NCBI GenBank assembly: GCA_947628235.1
Contig: CANQZC010000015.1
Location: 1 to 36,949 of the forward strand
DNA from: an uncultured Bacilli bacterium
GTDB taxonomy: Bacteria > Bacillota_I > Bacilli_A > RF39 > UBA660
Length of the DNA stretch: 36,949 bases
Direction: 5' to 3'
The position numbers were made by a program, and so were the translations under genes. This document shows positions 7,554-15,843 of this stretch, in pieces. The notes under the pieces are model-generated. The model saw only the letters and a list, made by a program, of their open reading frames with translations, was not told where the DNA came from and did no database searches. Each line of letters opens with the position of its first letter. Position 1 is the first letter of the stretch.

Positions 7554-8405
7554 GTGGAAGATAAGAAAAAATTAACAAAAATAAAAATTGTTTATGCTGC
7601 TATTATTGGTGCTTTAATCCTTGTCTTAGTAGCGCTTTTAGGATATGTTTTCTATCAATCATATGCCAAAACAAAAGATGCTAGAATGATGATGAAAGAG
7701 TTTCATGAATACCAAGAAAAAGAAGGCATTTCCATTGTATATTATGCAAGTTCAGAATGTCATTTCTGTGAGTTTCAAACTCCTATTCTAGAGGAAATTG
7801 CTAAAGAATACGATTTAGAATATTTAAAGATTGATTATACCAAATTAAGTAAAAAACAAAATAAAGAAATATTGGATTACTTAGATATTAAACAAGCAAC
7901 ACCAACGACAGTTGTGCTAAAAGATGGTAAACCTATCGCTGTTCAAAAAGGATATGTGGAAGGATATAAGTTAGTTGATTTCTTTATCAAAGCTGGTGTA
8001 TTGGCAGAAGATGCTACTTATCAACCAGAACAATACTTAACTTTCATTGACTATGATGAATTTGAAGATTTGAAAAAGAGTAAGGATCCAGTCGCTATCG
8101 TTTTAGGAACCTCTACTTGTCAATATTGTGCGTCTGCAAAACCAATTTTAAGCAACATTTCCAATGCTTATCATATTCCAATTTATTATTATTCTTTTAA
8201 TTATTCTGCTAAGGAAGATAGAACTGCTTTCTTCAAAGAATTAAAAGAAATGGGATATGATGAAGAGGGCTTTTTAGAGGAAGGAACTATAATTACACCA
8301 ACCATTATCGTGGTAAAGGATAAAAAGATTGTTTCTTATTTAAATAGTCTTCAAAATGTAACACTTTATGTTAAATACTTCAAAGAACAAAATATTATTA
8401 AATAG
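7554..8405 (+). CDS. Membrane-anchored double thioredoxin protein (CHFC, CQYC)
   Basis: Protein of 283 residues with a short basic N-terminus, one membrane helix (about 12-34) and two extracytoplasmic thioredoxin domains. Both look redox-competent: CHFC (69-72) with TPT (116-118), and CQYC (189-192) with TPT (248-250). The GTG start at 7554 is preceded by GGATGTGA. It is a shorter paralogue of the preceding protein, with the second active site retained rather than lost. Two active sites in one chain would allow electron relay or action on two disulfides (inference). No DsbB/CcdA-type membrane partner is encoded nearby. Confidence 0.85.
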   Translation: MEDKKKLTKIKIVYAAIIGALILVLVALLGYVFYQSYAKTKDARMMMKEFHEYQEKEGISIVYYASSECHFCEFQTPILEEIAKEYDLEYLKIDYTKLSKKQNKEILDYLDIKQATPTTVVLKDGKPIAVQKGYVEGYKLVDFFIKAGVLAEDATYQPEQYLTFIDYDEFEDLKKSKDPVAIVLGTSTCQYCASAKPILSNISNAYHIPIYYYSFNYSAKEDRTAFFKELKEMGYDEEGFLEEGTIITPTIIVVKDKKIVSYLNSLQNVTLYVKYFKEQNIIK

Positions 8406-8427
8406 ATAGAATAGAGGGGTGCGAATC

Positions 8428-9726
8428 ATGAAATGTGAAAAATGTGGTCATGATAATAACAAATATAGTGTGATTTGTGAAAAGTGTGGTGCCCCTTTAA
8501 AAATTGAAGAAAATGGATTTCTTCAAGAAAAATATCATCATAAAGGGAAGCATATAGATATCGAAGAGATAGTGAAAGTAGAAAAGCCTGACTTTAATGA
8601 AACAAAAAAGAAGGTTTCTAGAACTGTTATTTTCTTCCTTGTTCTATTTATTGCTTCTTTTCTTTATCTTTTAATGAATCTTTTCTTAGTGAAAGGTTCT
8701 AAGGAGACCATAGAAAAATACTCTAATTATTTTCATCATTCTCCTGTTGCCGTTTTCTATTTTGGAACAGAGGAAGAGTTAGATTCTAAATTAACGGAGT
8801 ATGCAGAAACTTATGAGTTTGATTATTTAAATATCGATGCTCGTAAATTAACTCGTAGTCGTAAGAAAAAGATGCGAAAAGAACTAAATATTTATAATAT
8901 GACTTCTACTTTAGTGGTCGTCCAATCAGGAGTACCAGTCGCTACTTTTAATACAACTCAAGGAGAAGAAGAGTTACTTACTTTTTTAAGAAGACAAGGA
9001 TTAATTCCTGAAAAGTTAGAAGAAGCAAAAGTAGTGACATCATCGTTAGAAACCTTTAAAAATGCTTTTTCTTCAACAGAACCGACGCTGCTATATTTTC
9101 CTACGAAATATCAAGAAGATATTGAAAAGAGAAGCGAAACCTTAAAACATATTAGTTCTCAATATGGACTTTCTTATCAGGAAGTAAAAGGATATTTATT
9201 TAGTCGTAGGCAACTTCTTAGAATGATGTCTCAATTAGGATATAGTGAGATTCAAAAAGACTTAATTCTTTATCTTCGCGACGGAAAAGTAGAAAAGACA
9301 ATTGTGGATGAAGAAGGAAAAATGGATAGCTATTTTGAAATGTTGTCATTTTATGGTATAATTGACACATCAGGTGCAGATTATTTAAAAACGATTACTG
9401 ATACGCAATTTCATTCTTATTTAGAAAATAAAAAGAATAAATATGTCATCCTAGTAGGAACAAAAGATTGTAGTTATTGTGATCGAGTAAAACCGATTTT
9501 AGGGGAAATTGCGAATCAGCACCAAATTACGATTTATTATTACGATGCTAGTTCTAAAATTAATGAAGTAACTTCAAAAATGGAATCTATGGGAGTCAAT
9601 GCTTCCATTAGTACTAGTCCTTTATTACTCGTTGTAGAAAAGGCAAAGATTTTAGATTATGTAGTAGGGTTATCTACCAAAGATTTATATTTAGAAAAAT
9701 TAACAGAGTTAGGAGTAATCAGATAG
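8428..9726 (+). CDS. Zinc-ribbon, membrane-anchored triple thioredoxin-fold protein
   Basis: Protein of 432 residues starting at the ATG at 8428 (GAGGGG upstream; a GTG at 8419 overlaps that site). An N-terminal cytosolic zinc ribbon uses Cys3, Cys6, Cys17 and Cys20. One membrane helix (about 66-88) follows, then three thioredoxin-like domains. The first two (about 100-195 and 205-315) have lost CxxC (YFGTEEELDS and YFPTKYQEDI at the expected places). Only the third is intact: CSYC (348-351) and the cis-Pro region TSPLL. A cytosolic zinc ribbon joined to external redox domains is unusual. It is third in the operon and clearly related to the two upstream genes by repeat structure and C-terminus. 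Confidence 0.83.
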   Translation: MKCEKCGHDNNKYSVICEKCGAPLKIEENGFLQEKYHHKGKHIDIEEIVKVEKPDFNETKKKVSRTVIFFLVLFIASFLYLLMNLFLVKGSKETIEKYSNYFHHSPVAVFYFGTEEELDSKLTEYAETYEFDYLNIDARKLTRSRKKKMRKELNIYNMTSTLVVVQSGVPVATFNTTQGEEELLTFLRRQGLIPEKLEEAKVVTSSLETFKNAFSSTEPTLLYFPTKYQEDIEKRSETLKHISSQYGLSYQEVKGYLFSRRQLLRMMSQLGYSEIQKDLILYLRDGKVEKTIVDEEGKMDSYFEMLSFYGIIDTSGADYLKTITDTQFHSYLENKKNKYVILVGTKDCSYCDRVKPILGEIANQHQITIYYYDASSKINEVTSKMESMGVNASISTSPLLLVVEKAKILDYVVGLSTKDLYLEKLTELGVIR

Positions 9727-9736
9727 GAGGATTATT

Positions 9737-10180
9737 ATGACTGTATATGAAAAAATTATGGAGTATTCTAAGAAATACCCAGGAACCATTGCTTGGCGAA
9801 AGAAAGCGCATGCAAAAGTAGTTGAGAAGCATTTAAATCCAGGAGAGGAAGTAATTTATGCTTTCTGTTGTCAAAAAGGACTTTCTTCTTTTGAGATATT
9901 TAATACTTATGCAGTTGCTCTTACGAATAAGCGAATTTTAATCGCACAAAAAAGAGTCCTTTTTGGTTATCTCTTTTTAGCAATCACTCCAGATATGTTT
10001 AACGACTTGACAATTCGTACAGGACTTATTTGGGGAAAAGCGTGCTTAGATACGATTAAAGAAGTAGTCGTCCTTTCTAATTTATCAAAAGCATCTGTTA
10101 GTGAAATTGAAACAGCCATTACCGAGTACATGATGAAAGAGAAAAAGAAATATGTGAAGATTGAGAAGGAAAGTGCATAA
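9737..10180 (+). CDS. Bacterial PH-domain-like (YokE-type) protein
   Basis: Protein of 147 residues. The core (about 35-130) fits the bacterial PH-like fold: a strand with GEEVIYAF, then the family hallmark AVALTNKRILIAQ (about 59-71), a beta-rich middle and a C-terminal helix (SEIETAITEYMMKEKKK). No membrane helix is seen. Such domains are generally of unknown function and often linked to envelope proteins. AGGAGG precedes the ATG, 10 bases after the triple-thioredoxin gene, so it is probably the last gene of that operon. Role in the operon unknown. Confidence 0.7.
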   Translation: MTVYEKIMEYSKKYPGTIAWRKKAHAKVVEKHLNPGEEVIYAFCCQKGLSSFEIFNTYAVALTNKRILIAQKRVLFGYLFLAITPDMFNDLTIRTGLIWGKACLDTIKEVVVLSNLSKASVSEIETAITEYMMKEKKKYVKIEKESA

Positions 10181-10229
10181 CTTTTCTTTTCTTTTAAAAA
10201 AAGGTATAATAAAGATGTAGTGGTGGTAT

Positions 10230-11477
10230 ATGAAAAAGAAAAAAAGATGGATACTTATAATTGCGTTTAGTATTTTAATTATCTTTTCTTGCATTCGTTT
10301 CTTTTCAAAAGGACATACGATTACTTACAAACTAGGGGAAGAAGTAGAAGTTAGAGAGATTTATACTCGAAGAGCAAAAAAAGAAATAGATAATTATTAT
10401 TTTGAAATTACCTTTCAAAAGCATGTATTTGGCTTTCAGTTTTATCATGACTTTTCCAAAAGAAGAAAGGTTATCGAAGAGGTTCTTACCTATGATGGAG
10501 AATACCAGTGTGTGCTTCCCATTATAGAAGGCAGTGCGAAAACAGATATTCTTTGCTATCAAGATAACCGGTATTATTTTTATCATGATATTATAGGAAA
10601 AGAATCAAAACTAGATGATTTTGTTAATACAATTGATAAGAGTTTATATACCAAAGAAGATTGGATAGATGAAACAACTGAAGGAAAGGTAGAAAATAAT
10701 ATTACTTTTTATCCTCAAAATATGGTTCCTGAACATATTTTATTACTCAGTAATTTTAAAGGCATTTACCTTTTAAGTGATAAAGTAGAAAACATTTCTA
10801 TTTTTGAGAAAGATATTTATCAGAAAAAGTTAAGTGCGGTAGTTTCCCATTATTATGTAGTAGCAGATTATGCCGAGAATAACCAATTTAGAACTTTCTA
10901 TTTTGTAGATTTAAGAAATGGGAAAATGACGGAAGCAAAAGCTCCAAATTATGTTTCTTTTGACTCTTATATTCAAGGAATTGTCGATGAAAAGTTATAT
11001 ATCTATGATAAGGATAACGAAAAGCAATATCGCATATCTCCAGAGAAAAAAGAAGTGAAAGAAATAGGAAATAGTAAGAAGAAAATTCAGTATTATGAAG
11101 ATGGAAAGTGGACGAAAATAACGACTACAAAAGCCAATAAAGAATTAACTTTCTTAGTAGAAGAAAAAGATATGGATTTTCAAAAGTATATAGATGTATA
11201 TCATTTTGGAAAAGAAAAATCAGGATATTATTATCTGTTAGAAAAAGTAGAAGAGGGATATCGCCTTTATCGTACACCTTCGCAAAATAAACAATTAGTT
11301 ACTTTTATTGCTATGATTCCATCGAAAGAAAATCTTTATTTTATCGATGACTATGTTTATTTTCAAGATGGGGAAACGATGAAAGTATATCAAGATGAGA
11401 TTGGACTTCATACGGTATTTCAGTATAGTGAGTTGAATTTTAATGAGAATCTTCTCTTTGGAGTTGCGAAAAAGTAG
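10230..11477 (+). CDS. Membrane-anchored exported protein, beta-rich, function unknown
   Basis: Protein of 415 residues with a Lys-rich start and an uncleaved-signal-type helix (about 7-25), then a long Tyr/Glu/Lys-rich extracellular region. Regular short strands (YYVVADYAENN, KLYIYDKDNEKQYRI, DYVYFQDGETMKVY) resemble blades of a beta-propeller, but no catalytic motif is visible. A TATAAT about 25 bases upstream (no TG extension) and GGTGGTAT before the ATG suggest its own promoter. It follows the thioredoxin-fold operon and could be a client or partner at the surface (inference). Confidence 0.7.
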   Translation: MKKKKRWILIIAFSILIIFSCIRFFSKGHTITYKLGEEVEVREIYTRRAKKEIDNYYFEITFQKHVFGFQFYHDFSKRRKVIEEVLTYDGEYQCVLPIIEGSAKTDILCYQDNRYYFYHDIIGKESKLDDFVNTIDKSLYTKEDWIDETTEGKVENNITFYPQNMVPEHILLLSNFKGIYLLSDKVENISIFEKDIYQKKLSAVVSHYYVVADYAENNQFRTFYFVDLRNGKMTEAKAPNYVSFDSYIQGIVDEKLYIYDKDNEKQYRISPEKKEVKEIGNSKKKIQYYEDGKWTKITTTKANKELTFLVEEKDMDFQKYIDVYHFGKEKSGYYYLLEKVEEGYRLYRTPSQNKQLVTFIAMIPSKENLYFIDDYVYFQDGETMKVYQDEIGLHTVFQYSELNFNENLLFGVAKK

Positions 11478-11494
11478 GAATTTCCTACTTTTTT
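11469..11494 (+). terminator. Intrinsic terminator overlapping the stop codon
   Basis: aaaaagtagg (11469-11478) pairs with cctacttttt (11484-11493) across aattt. The 5' arm contains the TAG stop codon of the exported-protein gene. Confidence 0.88.
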
Positions 11495-11515
11495 AGTGAA
11501 AAAATAAAAGAGAAA

Positions 11516-11524
11516 TGATATAAT
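11516..11524 (+). promoter_or_regulatory. Extended -10 promoter (TGATATAAT)
   Basis: TGATATAAT lies 77 bases before trpS, leaving a leader of about 70 bases. No T-box core (AGGGTGG..ACCGCG) is in that leader. Confidence 0.6.
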
Positions 11525-11541
11525 GAATAAAGGTGATATGT

Positions 11542-11571
11542 ATGTCAAAGCGATGGTGCCTTTTCAAGTAG
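11542..11571 (+). CDS. Possible 9-residue leader peptide before trpS
   Basis: AGGTGA (11531-11536) precedes an ATG that opens the frame MSKRWCLFK followed by TAG, ending 30 bases before trpS. It holds one Trp codon in the middle. It could couple translation to Trp-tRNA supply, but a single Trp codon is weak and no attenuator hairpin follows. May be chance. Confidence 0.25.
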   Translation: MSKRWCLFK

Positions 11572-11601
11572 GACATAAAAACTATTGATAAGGAGGAAAA
11601 T

Positions 11602-12606
11602 ATGAAAACAATTATTACAGGAGATAGACCTACTGGAAGACTTCATTTAGGTCACTATTTTGGCTCTGTTCAAAATAGAGTAAAAATGCAATATGACTAT
11701 GATACTTACATTTTAATCGCTGATGTACAAGCGCTTACAGATAATTTTGAAAACCCACAAAAGGTGCGAGAAAATGTTCATGAACTTGCTCTTGATTATT
11801 TAGCTGCTGGAATTGATCCAACCCATTCGCACATTTATATTCAATCTTGTATTCCAGAAGTAGCCGAATTAACTGTTTACTTTTCTAATTTAGTTACTGT
11901 TTCTAGATTATATAGAAATCCTACTACGAAACATGAGGTAGGACAAAAGACGGAACTTTTTGGAAGTGATGGAGAATCTATTACTTATGGATTCTTAGGA
12001 TATCCTGTCAGTCAAGCTGCTGATATTACCGCATTAGATGGGGATTATGTTCCTGTTGGAGAAGATCAAGTTCCCCATATTGAACAGACAAGAGAAATTG
12101 TTCGTAAATTTAATACGATTTATGGAGAAACTTTTAAAGAACCAGAAGCTGTTTTAAGTGAGACACCTAGAATTAAGGGATTAGATGGTAATGATAAAAT
12201 GGGAAAAAGTTTAGGAAACGCTATTTATCTAGCAGATACGGAAGAAGAGGTATCGAAAAAGGTAATGAGCGCTGTAACAGATCCATCTAAGATAAAGAAA
12301 GATGACCCAGCTAACCCAGATATCTGTATGGTTTACTATTATCATAAACTTTTAAATAATCCCAATTTAGATACAATCTGTAAAGAATGTAAGGCCGGTT
12401 CTAGAGGTTGTGTTGCTTGTAAAAAAGAACTTATTAAAGTGATGATGGAGTTCTTAAAACCTATTCAAGAACGTAGAAAGTATTATGAGGAACATCCAGA
12501 AGAAGTAGAAAGAATTTTACAAGAAGGAACGGCATCAGCCCGTGAAAGAACAAAAGAAGTTATGAAACGTGTTCGTAAGAATATGAAACTAGATTACTTT
12601 GAATAA
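11602..12606 (+). CDS. trpS: Tryptophan--tRNA ligase, Fe-S-type cysteine pattern
   Basis: Protein of 334 residues, normal length for bacterial TrpRS. It charges tRNA-Trp with tryptophan using ATP. Class I signatures are HLGH (15-18) and KMGKS (199-203, the KMSKS loop). The region around SQAADITALDGD and VGEDQVPHIE (about 137-161) is the conserved tryptophan/ATP pocket. Unusually, it has Cys242-x20-Cys263-x6-Cys270-x2-Cys273, plus Cys260. This closely matches the C-x22-C-x6-C-x2-C ligands known for the [4Fe-4S] cluster of Thermotoga maritima TrpRS. A strong AAGGAGG precedes the ATG. It has its own promoter and ends in a long hairpin, so it is a single-gene unit. Confidence 0.97.
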   Translation: MKTIITGDRPTGRLHLGHYFGSVQNRVKMQYDYDTYILIADVQALTDNFENPQKVRENVHELALDYLAAGIDPTHSHIYIQSCIPEVAELTVYFSNLVTVSRLYRNPTTKHEVGQKTELFGSDGESITYGFLGYPVSQAADITALDGDYVPVGEDQVPHIEQTREIVRKFNTIYGETFKEPEAVLSETPRIKGLDGNDKMGKSLGNAIYLADTEEEVSKKVMSAVTDPSKIKKDDPANPDICMVYYYHKLLNNPNLDTICKECKAGSRGCVACKKELIKVMMEFLKPIQERRKYYEEHPEEVERILQEGTASARERTKEVMKRVRKNMKLDYFE

Positions 12607-12634
12607 GAATGTATGACGAATGTCATACATTCTT
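12605..12634 (+). terminator. Long perfect hairpin after trpS
   Basis: aagaatgtatgac (12605-12617) pairs perfectly with gtcatacattctt (12622-12634) around gaat. The following T-run is short, so termination may be partial. Confidence 0.7.
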
Positions 12635-12655
12635 CTTAAAAGCAATAGATTTTTG

Positions 12656-12684
12656 TTGACTTTTCTATTGTTTTTTAGTACAAT
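12656..12684 (+). promoter_or_regulatory. Strong promoter TTGACT-N17-TACAAT for rplM-rpsI
   Basis: -35 TTGACT (12656-12661) and -10 TACAAT (12679-12684) are 17 bases apart. It is the best classical promoter in the window, fitting a ribosomal protein operon. Confidence 0.85.
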
Positions 12685-12716
12685 TCTAATTGGTACATTT
12701 TATGAATCCCACATTG

Positions 12717-12739
12717 AATTCGTTCTGGGAAAACGAATT
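12717..12739 (+). ncRNA. Candidate L13 leader hairpin
   Basis: In the rplM 5' leader, aattcgtt (12717-12724) pairs perfectly with aacgaatt (12732-12739) across ctgggaa, just before the ribosome binding site. Firmicute rplM genes often carry an autoregulatory L13 leader that binds L13 protein. The position fits, but the consensus could not be tested here. Confidence 0.45.
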
Positions 12740-12768
12740 TTATGGTTAGGAGAAAGGAAAATATTGTT

Positions 12769-13206
12769 ATGATGAAGAATTCATACATGCAAAAGAAAGA
12801 GGAAGTAGTTCGTGACTGGTATGTTATCGACGCTAAAGATGTTGTTCTTGGACGTTTAGCAAGCCATGTTGCTAATATACTTCGTGGAAAGCACAAACCT
12901 ACATATACTCCAAATATTGATTGTGGAGATTATGTAATTATCGTAAATGCTTCCAAAGTAAATCTTACTGGAAATAAATTAACAGATAAGATTTATTATG
13001 ATCACAGTGGATACACTGGAGGTTTAAGAGAGAGAACTGCTCGTGAAATGGTTGAGAATTACCCAGTAGAGATGGTAGAAAGAGCTATTAAGGGAATGCT
13101 ACCAAAGACTAGATTAGGTCGTCAAATGTATAAGAAATTATTTGTTTATGCTGGTGAGGAACATCCACATACAGCACAACAACCAAAAGAAATGAAGGTT
13201 AAATAA
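12769..13206 (+). CDS. rplM: 50S ribosomal protein L13
   Basis: Protein of 145 residues, the usual length, early-assembling component of the large ribosomal subunit. Hallmarks are [49 protein letters not shown] and [15 protein letters not shown]. The start is taken as the ATG at 12769 (a second ATG follows directly), after a GGAGAAAGGA site at slightly long spacing. The ATG at 12742 would place that binding site inside the gene. It is followed after 9 bases by rpsI, the conserved bacterial pair. Confidence 0.97.
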   Translation: MMKNSYMQKKEEVVRDWYVIDAKDVVLGRLASHVANILRGKHKPTYTPNIDCGDYVIIVNASKVNLTGNKLTDKIYYDHSGYTGGLRERTAREMVENYPVEMVERAIKGMLPKTRLGRQMYKKLFVYAGEEHPHTAQQPKEMKVK

Positions 13207-13215
13207 GGAGGGTTT

Positions 13216-13626
13216 ATGGCAAAAGTATTTACAGGAACAGGTAGAAGAAAATCATCAGTAGCGCAAGTTAAGATGACTGCTGGTAAAGGGAAAATTACTG
13301 TTAATGGTAAAGATGTTCATGAGTTCATGCCTTATGAAACTTATGTAATGGATTTAATGCAACCATTAGTTGCAACAAATAATGAAAATACATTTGATAT
13401 CGAAGTAAAAGTTACTGGTGGTGGAGCTAGTGGACAAACTGGAGCTATTCGTTTAGGTATTACGAGAGCATTACTTGAGTATGATAGTAAAAACGAAGGT
13501 AATGAAGATAGTTACAGAACTATTTTAAAGAGAGCTGGTTTTGTTACTCGTGATTCTAGAGCAAAAGAAAGAAAGAAACCAGGATTAAAAGCTGCTCGTC
13601 GTGCACCACAATTCTCAAAACGTTAA
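13216..13626 (+). CDS. rpsI: 30S ribosomal protein S9
   Basis: Protein of 136 residues, slightly longer than typical S9 because of an acidic insert near residue 95 (SKNEGNED). Conserved blocks are [14 protein letters not shown] at the N-terminus, [17 protein letters not shown] in the middle and the C-terminal RRAPQFSKR, whose terminal Arg reaches the P-site tRNA in known ribosomes. AGGAGG precedes the ATG. It is co-transcribed with rplM and ends at a strong terminator. Confidence 0.98.
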   Translation: MAKVFTGTGRRKSSVAQVKMTAGKGKITVNGKDVHEFMPYETYVMDLMQPLVATNNENTFDIEVKVTGGGASGQTGAIRLGITRALLEYDSKNEGNEDSYRTILKRAGFVTRDSRAKERKKPGLKAARRAPQFSKR

Positions 13627-13651
13627 TATTCAATCATTTATCAAAAGTTCA

Positions 13652-13686
13652 AGCATTGGTTTTTACCGGAAAACCAGTGCTTTTTT
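13652..13686 (+). terminator. Intrinsic terminator of rplM-rpsI
   Basis: agcattggtttt (13652-13663) pairs with aaaaccagtgct (13670-13681) across taccgg, followed by six Ts. Confidence 0.93.
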
Positions 13687-13755
13687 GTATGTTGGAAAAC
13701 AAGTGTATAGTTTGAATGAGAATTTTCTTTCCTTCTTTCCTCTTTTAAAAAAGCA

Positions 13756-13764
13756 TGATATAAT
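13756..13764 (+). promoter_or_regulatory. Extended -10 promoter (TGATATAAT)
   Basis: TGATATAAT lies 15 bases before the start at 13780, giving a very short or nearly absent 5' leader. Confidence 0.55.
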
Positions 13765-13779
13765 TTAATTGGTGATAGT

Positions 13780-15369
13780 ATGAGGCTATTTGATGTTCTA
13801 TCTCCTGAAGATTTATTCCACCCGCAAATGTTTTACGAAGGGGAATGGTTATTAGGTGGAGAGTTTTCTCTTTCCGCCTCTAAAACGGATTATTTGCTTT
13901 TAAATGCGAAAACGGTAAAAGGAAAAAATGCTTATCTAGAATTTCTAGAGAATCATTATATTCGACCTTTAGCAGGAAGAATCAATTCTGAAGCGGTCGT
14001 TCGTCCTTTCTTCCCCAAAATATCTCTTGGTGTAGATGAGAAAAAAGAAAAAAGAAGAGTTACTTTTTCTCTTACTTTCTTTCTCTATGAACAGTTATCT
14101 GGATTATTGGATGAAGAAGGAGCAATGGCTAGGTTTTCTGCTCGTGTAGCAACCGATAGTGAACCATCCGCATGGGTAGAACAAATCAAAAAAGAATTGC
14201 GAGTAGATCGTGCGAAATATCAGGATGTACTAAACCGTGGAGAAAAATCAGACTACTACTCACTAATATTACAAATGTATTTAGATTATATGAGGTATGC
14301 GAAAACAACCTTACCGATGCAGAGATTTTTAGAAGGAAGAATTTCTAGTGCGACCAAATTAATTGTAGGAGCTAGGTATTATCCGGAATTTTTTGAAAAA
14401 GAAATTGATACTCGAGCATTATTAGAGGCGTTTGATTATGATACCTTTTGTCTATTAGCTGCGCGAAGTGCTTTAGATGGCTGCCGGGTTACGGAGAGCC
14501 GTGAAAATATGGTAGATAACGCTATCGGATATGTTAGACACTATCTAGATGCTGTCAAAGAAATTCGTAAGACAAATCCTAAATATGATTGTCGTATGGT
14601 CATTTTAGATTCAGATACAGGTCGTCGTAAAACGATAAATATTGCCGATATTGAAAGAGAGACAGAAGCCTTATTAGCTAGACATCCAGAATTTTCTTTT
14701 ATCAAGACAGATGATAGGGAAATAGCAACCCTTCTTCGAACACAGGGATTGACGGAAGAAGAAATTTTAAATTTTGATGTCAGTACGAAAAAAAATCAGG
14801 AGTTATTAGCGAGCCTCTTAAAGAAACTACGAGCAAATCAAGAATTAGCAGCGCAATGGAGATTTATCCCGAAAGGAACTGGTCTTCAAGAAACATCTTC
14901 CGAAAGAGTTTTTCATGGTATTTCCGCATCGTTAGAAGAAGATGAAAAAATAAGAAGAATGTTAATTAGTAAAGAATTCTTAGAAAATAGCCCCTATATC
15001 TATAAACTTTATGGAATTGATAAGTTTGAAGGGTATATTGGATACATGTATTTAAATGGGGCGGTCGTCTTTAATAAATACTATCAAAATATAAAAACGA
15101 AAAAGGTAGCGTATGATACTGCTACTTATGTCATGAGATTTTCCAACTTTATGGAACTTTCCAAACTTAGTAAAACAGAAATTATTCATAGAATGAAACA
15201 CGATAGAACTGCTCAAATTGAAAGAATCTATCATCGCGAAGATATGGATCGATGGATTAGTGAAGTACAAAGAGCAATTTCAGGAGATGATTATAAAAAA
15301 GAAGTGCAAGATTTTATTGAATTAATGATTGCTAGTAATAAGTTACAAAGACCTGAGGTGAAATCATGA
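13780..15369 (+). CDS. Large hypothetical cytosolic protein
   Basis: Protein of 529 residues, not recognised. It is soluble and mostly helical, without signal peptide, membrane helix or Cys pair. The C-terminal third (about 405-480) has a more conserved look: NSPYIYKLYGIDKFEGYIGY, then NGAVVFNKYYQNIKTKK. GGTGAT precedes the ATG. Its TGA stop overlaps the ATG of the next gene by four bases, so the two are translationally coupled and probably work together. This pair leads an operon containing a FabG-like reductase and a flavin/rubredoxin protein. Whether the unknown proteins share that redox role is not evident. Confidence 0.8.
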   Translation: MRLFDVLSPEDLFHPQMFYEGEWLLGGEFSLSASKTDYLLLNAKTVKGKNAYLEFLENHYIRPLAGRINSEAVVRPFFPKISLGVDEKKEKRRVTFSLTFFLYEQLSGLLDEEGAMARFSARVATDSEPSAWVEQIKKELRVDRAKYQDVLNRGEKSDYYSLILQMYLDYMRYAKTTLPMQRFLEGRISSATKLIVGARYYPEFFEKEIDTRALLEAFDYDTFCLLAARSALDGCRVTESRENMVDNAIGYVRHYLDAVKEIRKTNPKYDCRMVILDSDTGRRKTINIADIERETEALLARHPEFSFIKTDDREIATLLRTQGLTEEEILNFDVSTKKNQELLASLLKKLRANQELAAQWRFIPKGTGLQETSSERVFHGISASLEEDEKIRRMLISKEFLENSPYIYKLYGIDKFEGYIGYMYLNGAVVFNKYYQNIKTKKVAYDTATYVMRFSNFMELSKLSKTEIIHRMKHDRTAQIERIYHREDMDRWISEVQRAISGDDYKKEVQDFIELMIASNKLQRPEVKS

Positions 15370-15833
15370 ATTTAAGAGAATATTTATGGAATGCTTTGGT
15401 AGAAGAAAAAACAGTGGTAGAAGAACTTCTAAAACTGGATAATCGTATCTGCCATACAGGACTTACTTATTTTGAACTGATAGGAAAAATTCAATATGGA
15501 AATCCTATTACTGAGAAAATCAATGAAAATATCCATCTTTTAACGGATGGTGAAGTAGATACTCTCTATGAGGCTTTATCTACTTTTGGTTCTAAAATTT
15601 TAACCGTTCATGTCGGAAGAAAGTTTTTAGGACTCCATCGTTGGTTAATTCAAAGAACGATGAATTACTATCAAGGATTAGGAGTTCCTGTGACTATCTC
15701 TTTAGAGGATAGAAGAACCTATGAGAGATATGAGGATACGAATGCATTAATTGTAATTTATGGATATCCAGAATTCGTGGAAGAAACACAAAATCTTTTT
15801 CTAGATAAGAAAACAATTTTAATTGAGAAATAG
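15366..15833 (+). CDS. Hypothetical protein, coupled to the upstream gene
   Basis: Protein of 155 residues with no family recognised. It is soluble and helical at the N-terminus; the C-terminal half has alternating strands (GVPVTISLEDR, NALIVIYGYPEF, KKTILIEK), suggesting an alpha/beta domain. The ATG overlaps the TGA of the preceding gene by four bases. Its own TAG is part of the TAGGAGGA ribosome binding site of the FabG-like gene 10 bases on. Confidence 0.75.
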   Translation: MNLREYLWNALVEEKTVVEELLKLDNRICHTGLTYFELIGKIQYGNPITEKINENIHLLTDGEVDTLYEALSTFGSKILTVHVGRKFLGLHRWLIQRTMNYYQGLGVPVTISLEDRRTYERYEDTNALIVIYGYPEFVEETQNLFLDKKTILIEK

Positions 15834-15843
15834 GAGGAAAAAT

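Noticed and set aside
10085..10586. Two minus-strand open frames (69 and 84 codons)
   Set aside because: They lie opposite the PH-like and exported-protein genes, have Phe/Ile-rich compositions typical of antisense to Lys-rich genes, and lack start signals.
11478..11601. T-box riboswitch for trpS
   Set aside because: The leader is too short and the T-box core sequence and specifier stem are absent.
12675..12896. Minus-strand frame opposite the rplM leader and 5' end
   Set aside because: Overlaps a well-supported ribosomal protein gene and its promoter; no ribosome binding site.
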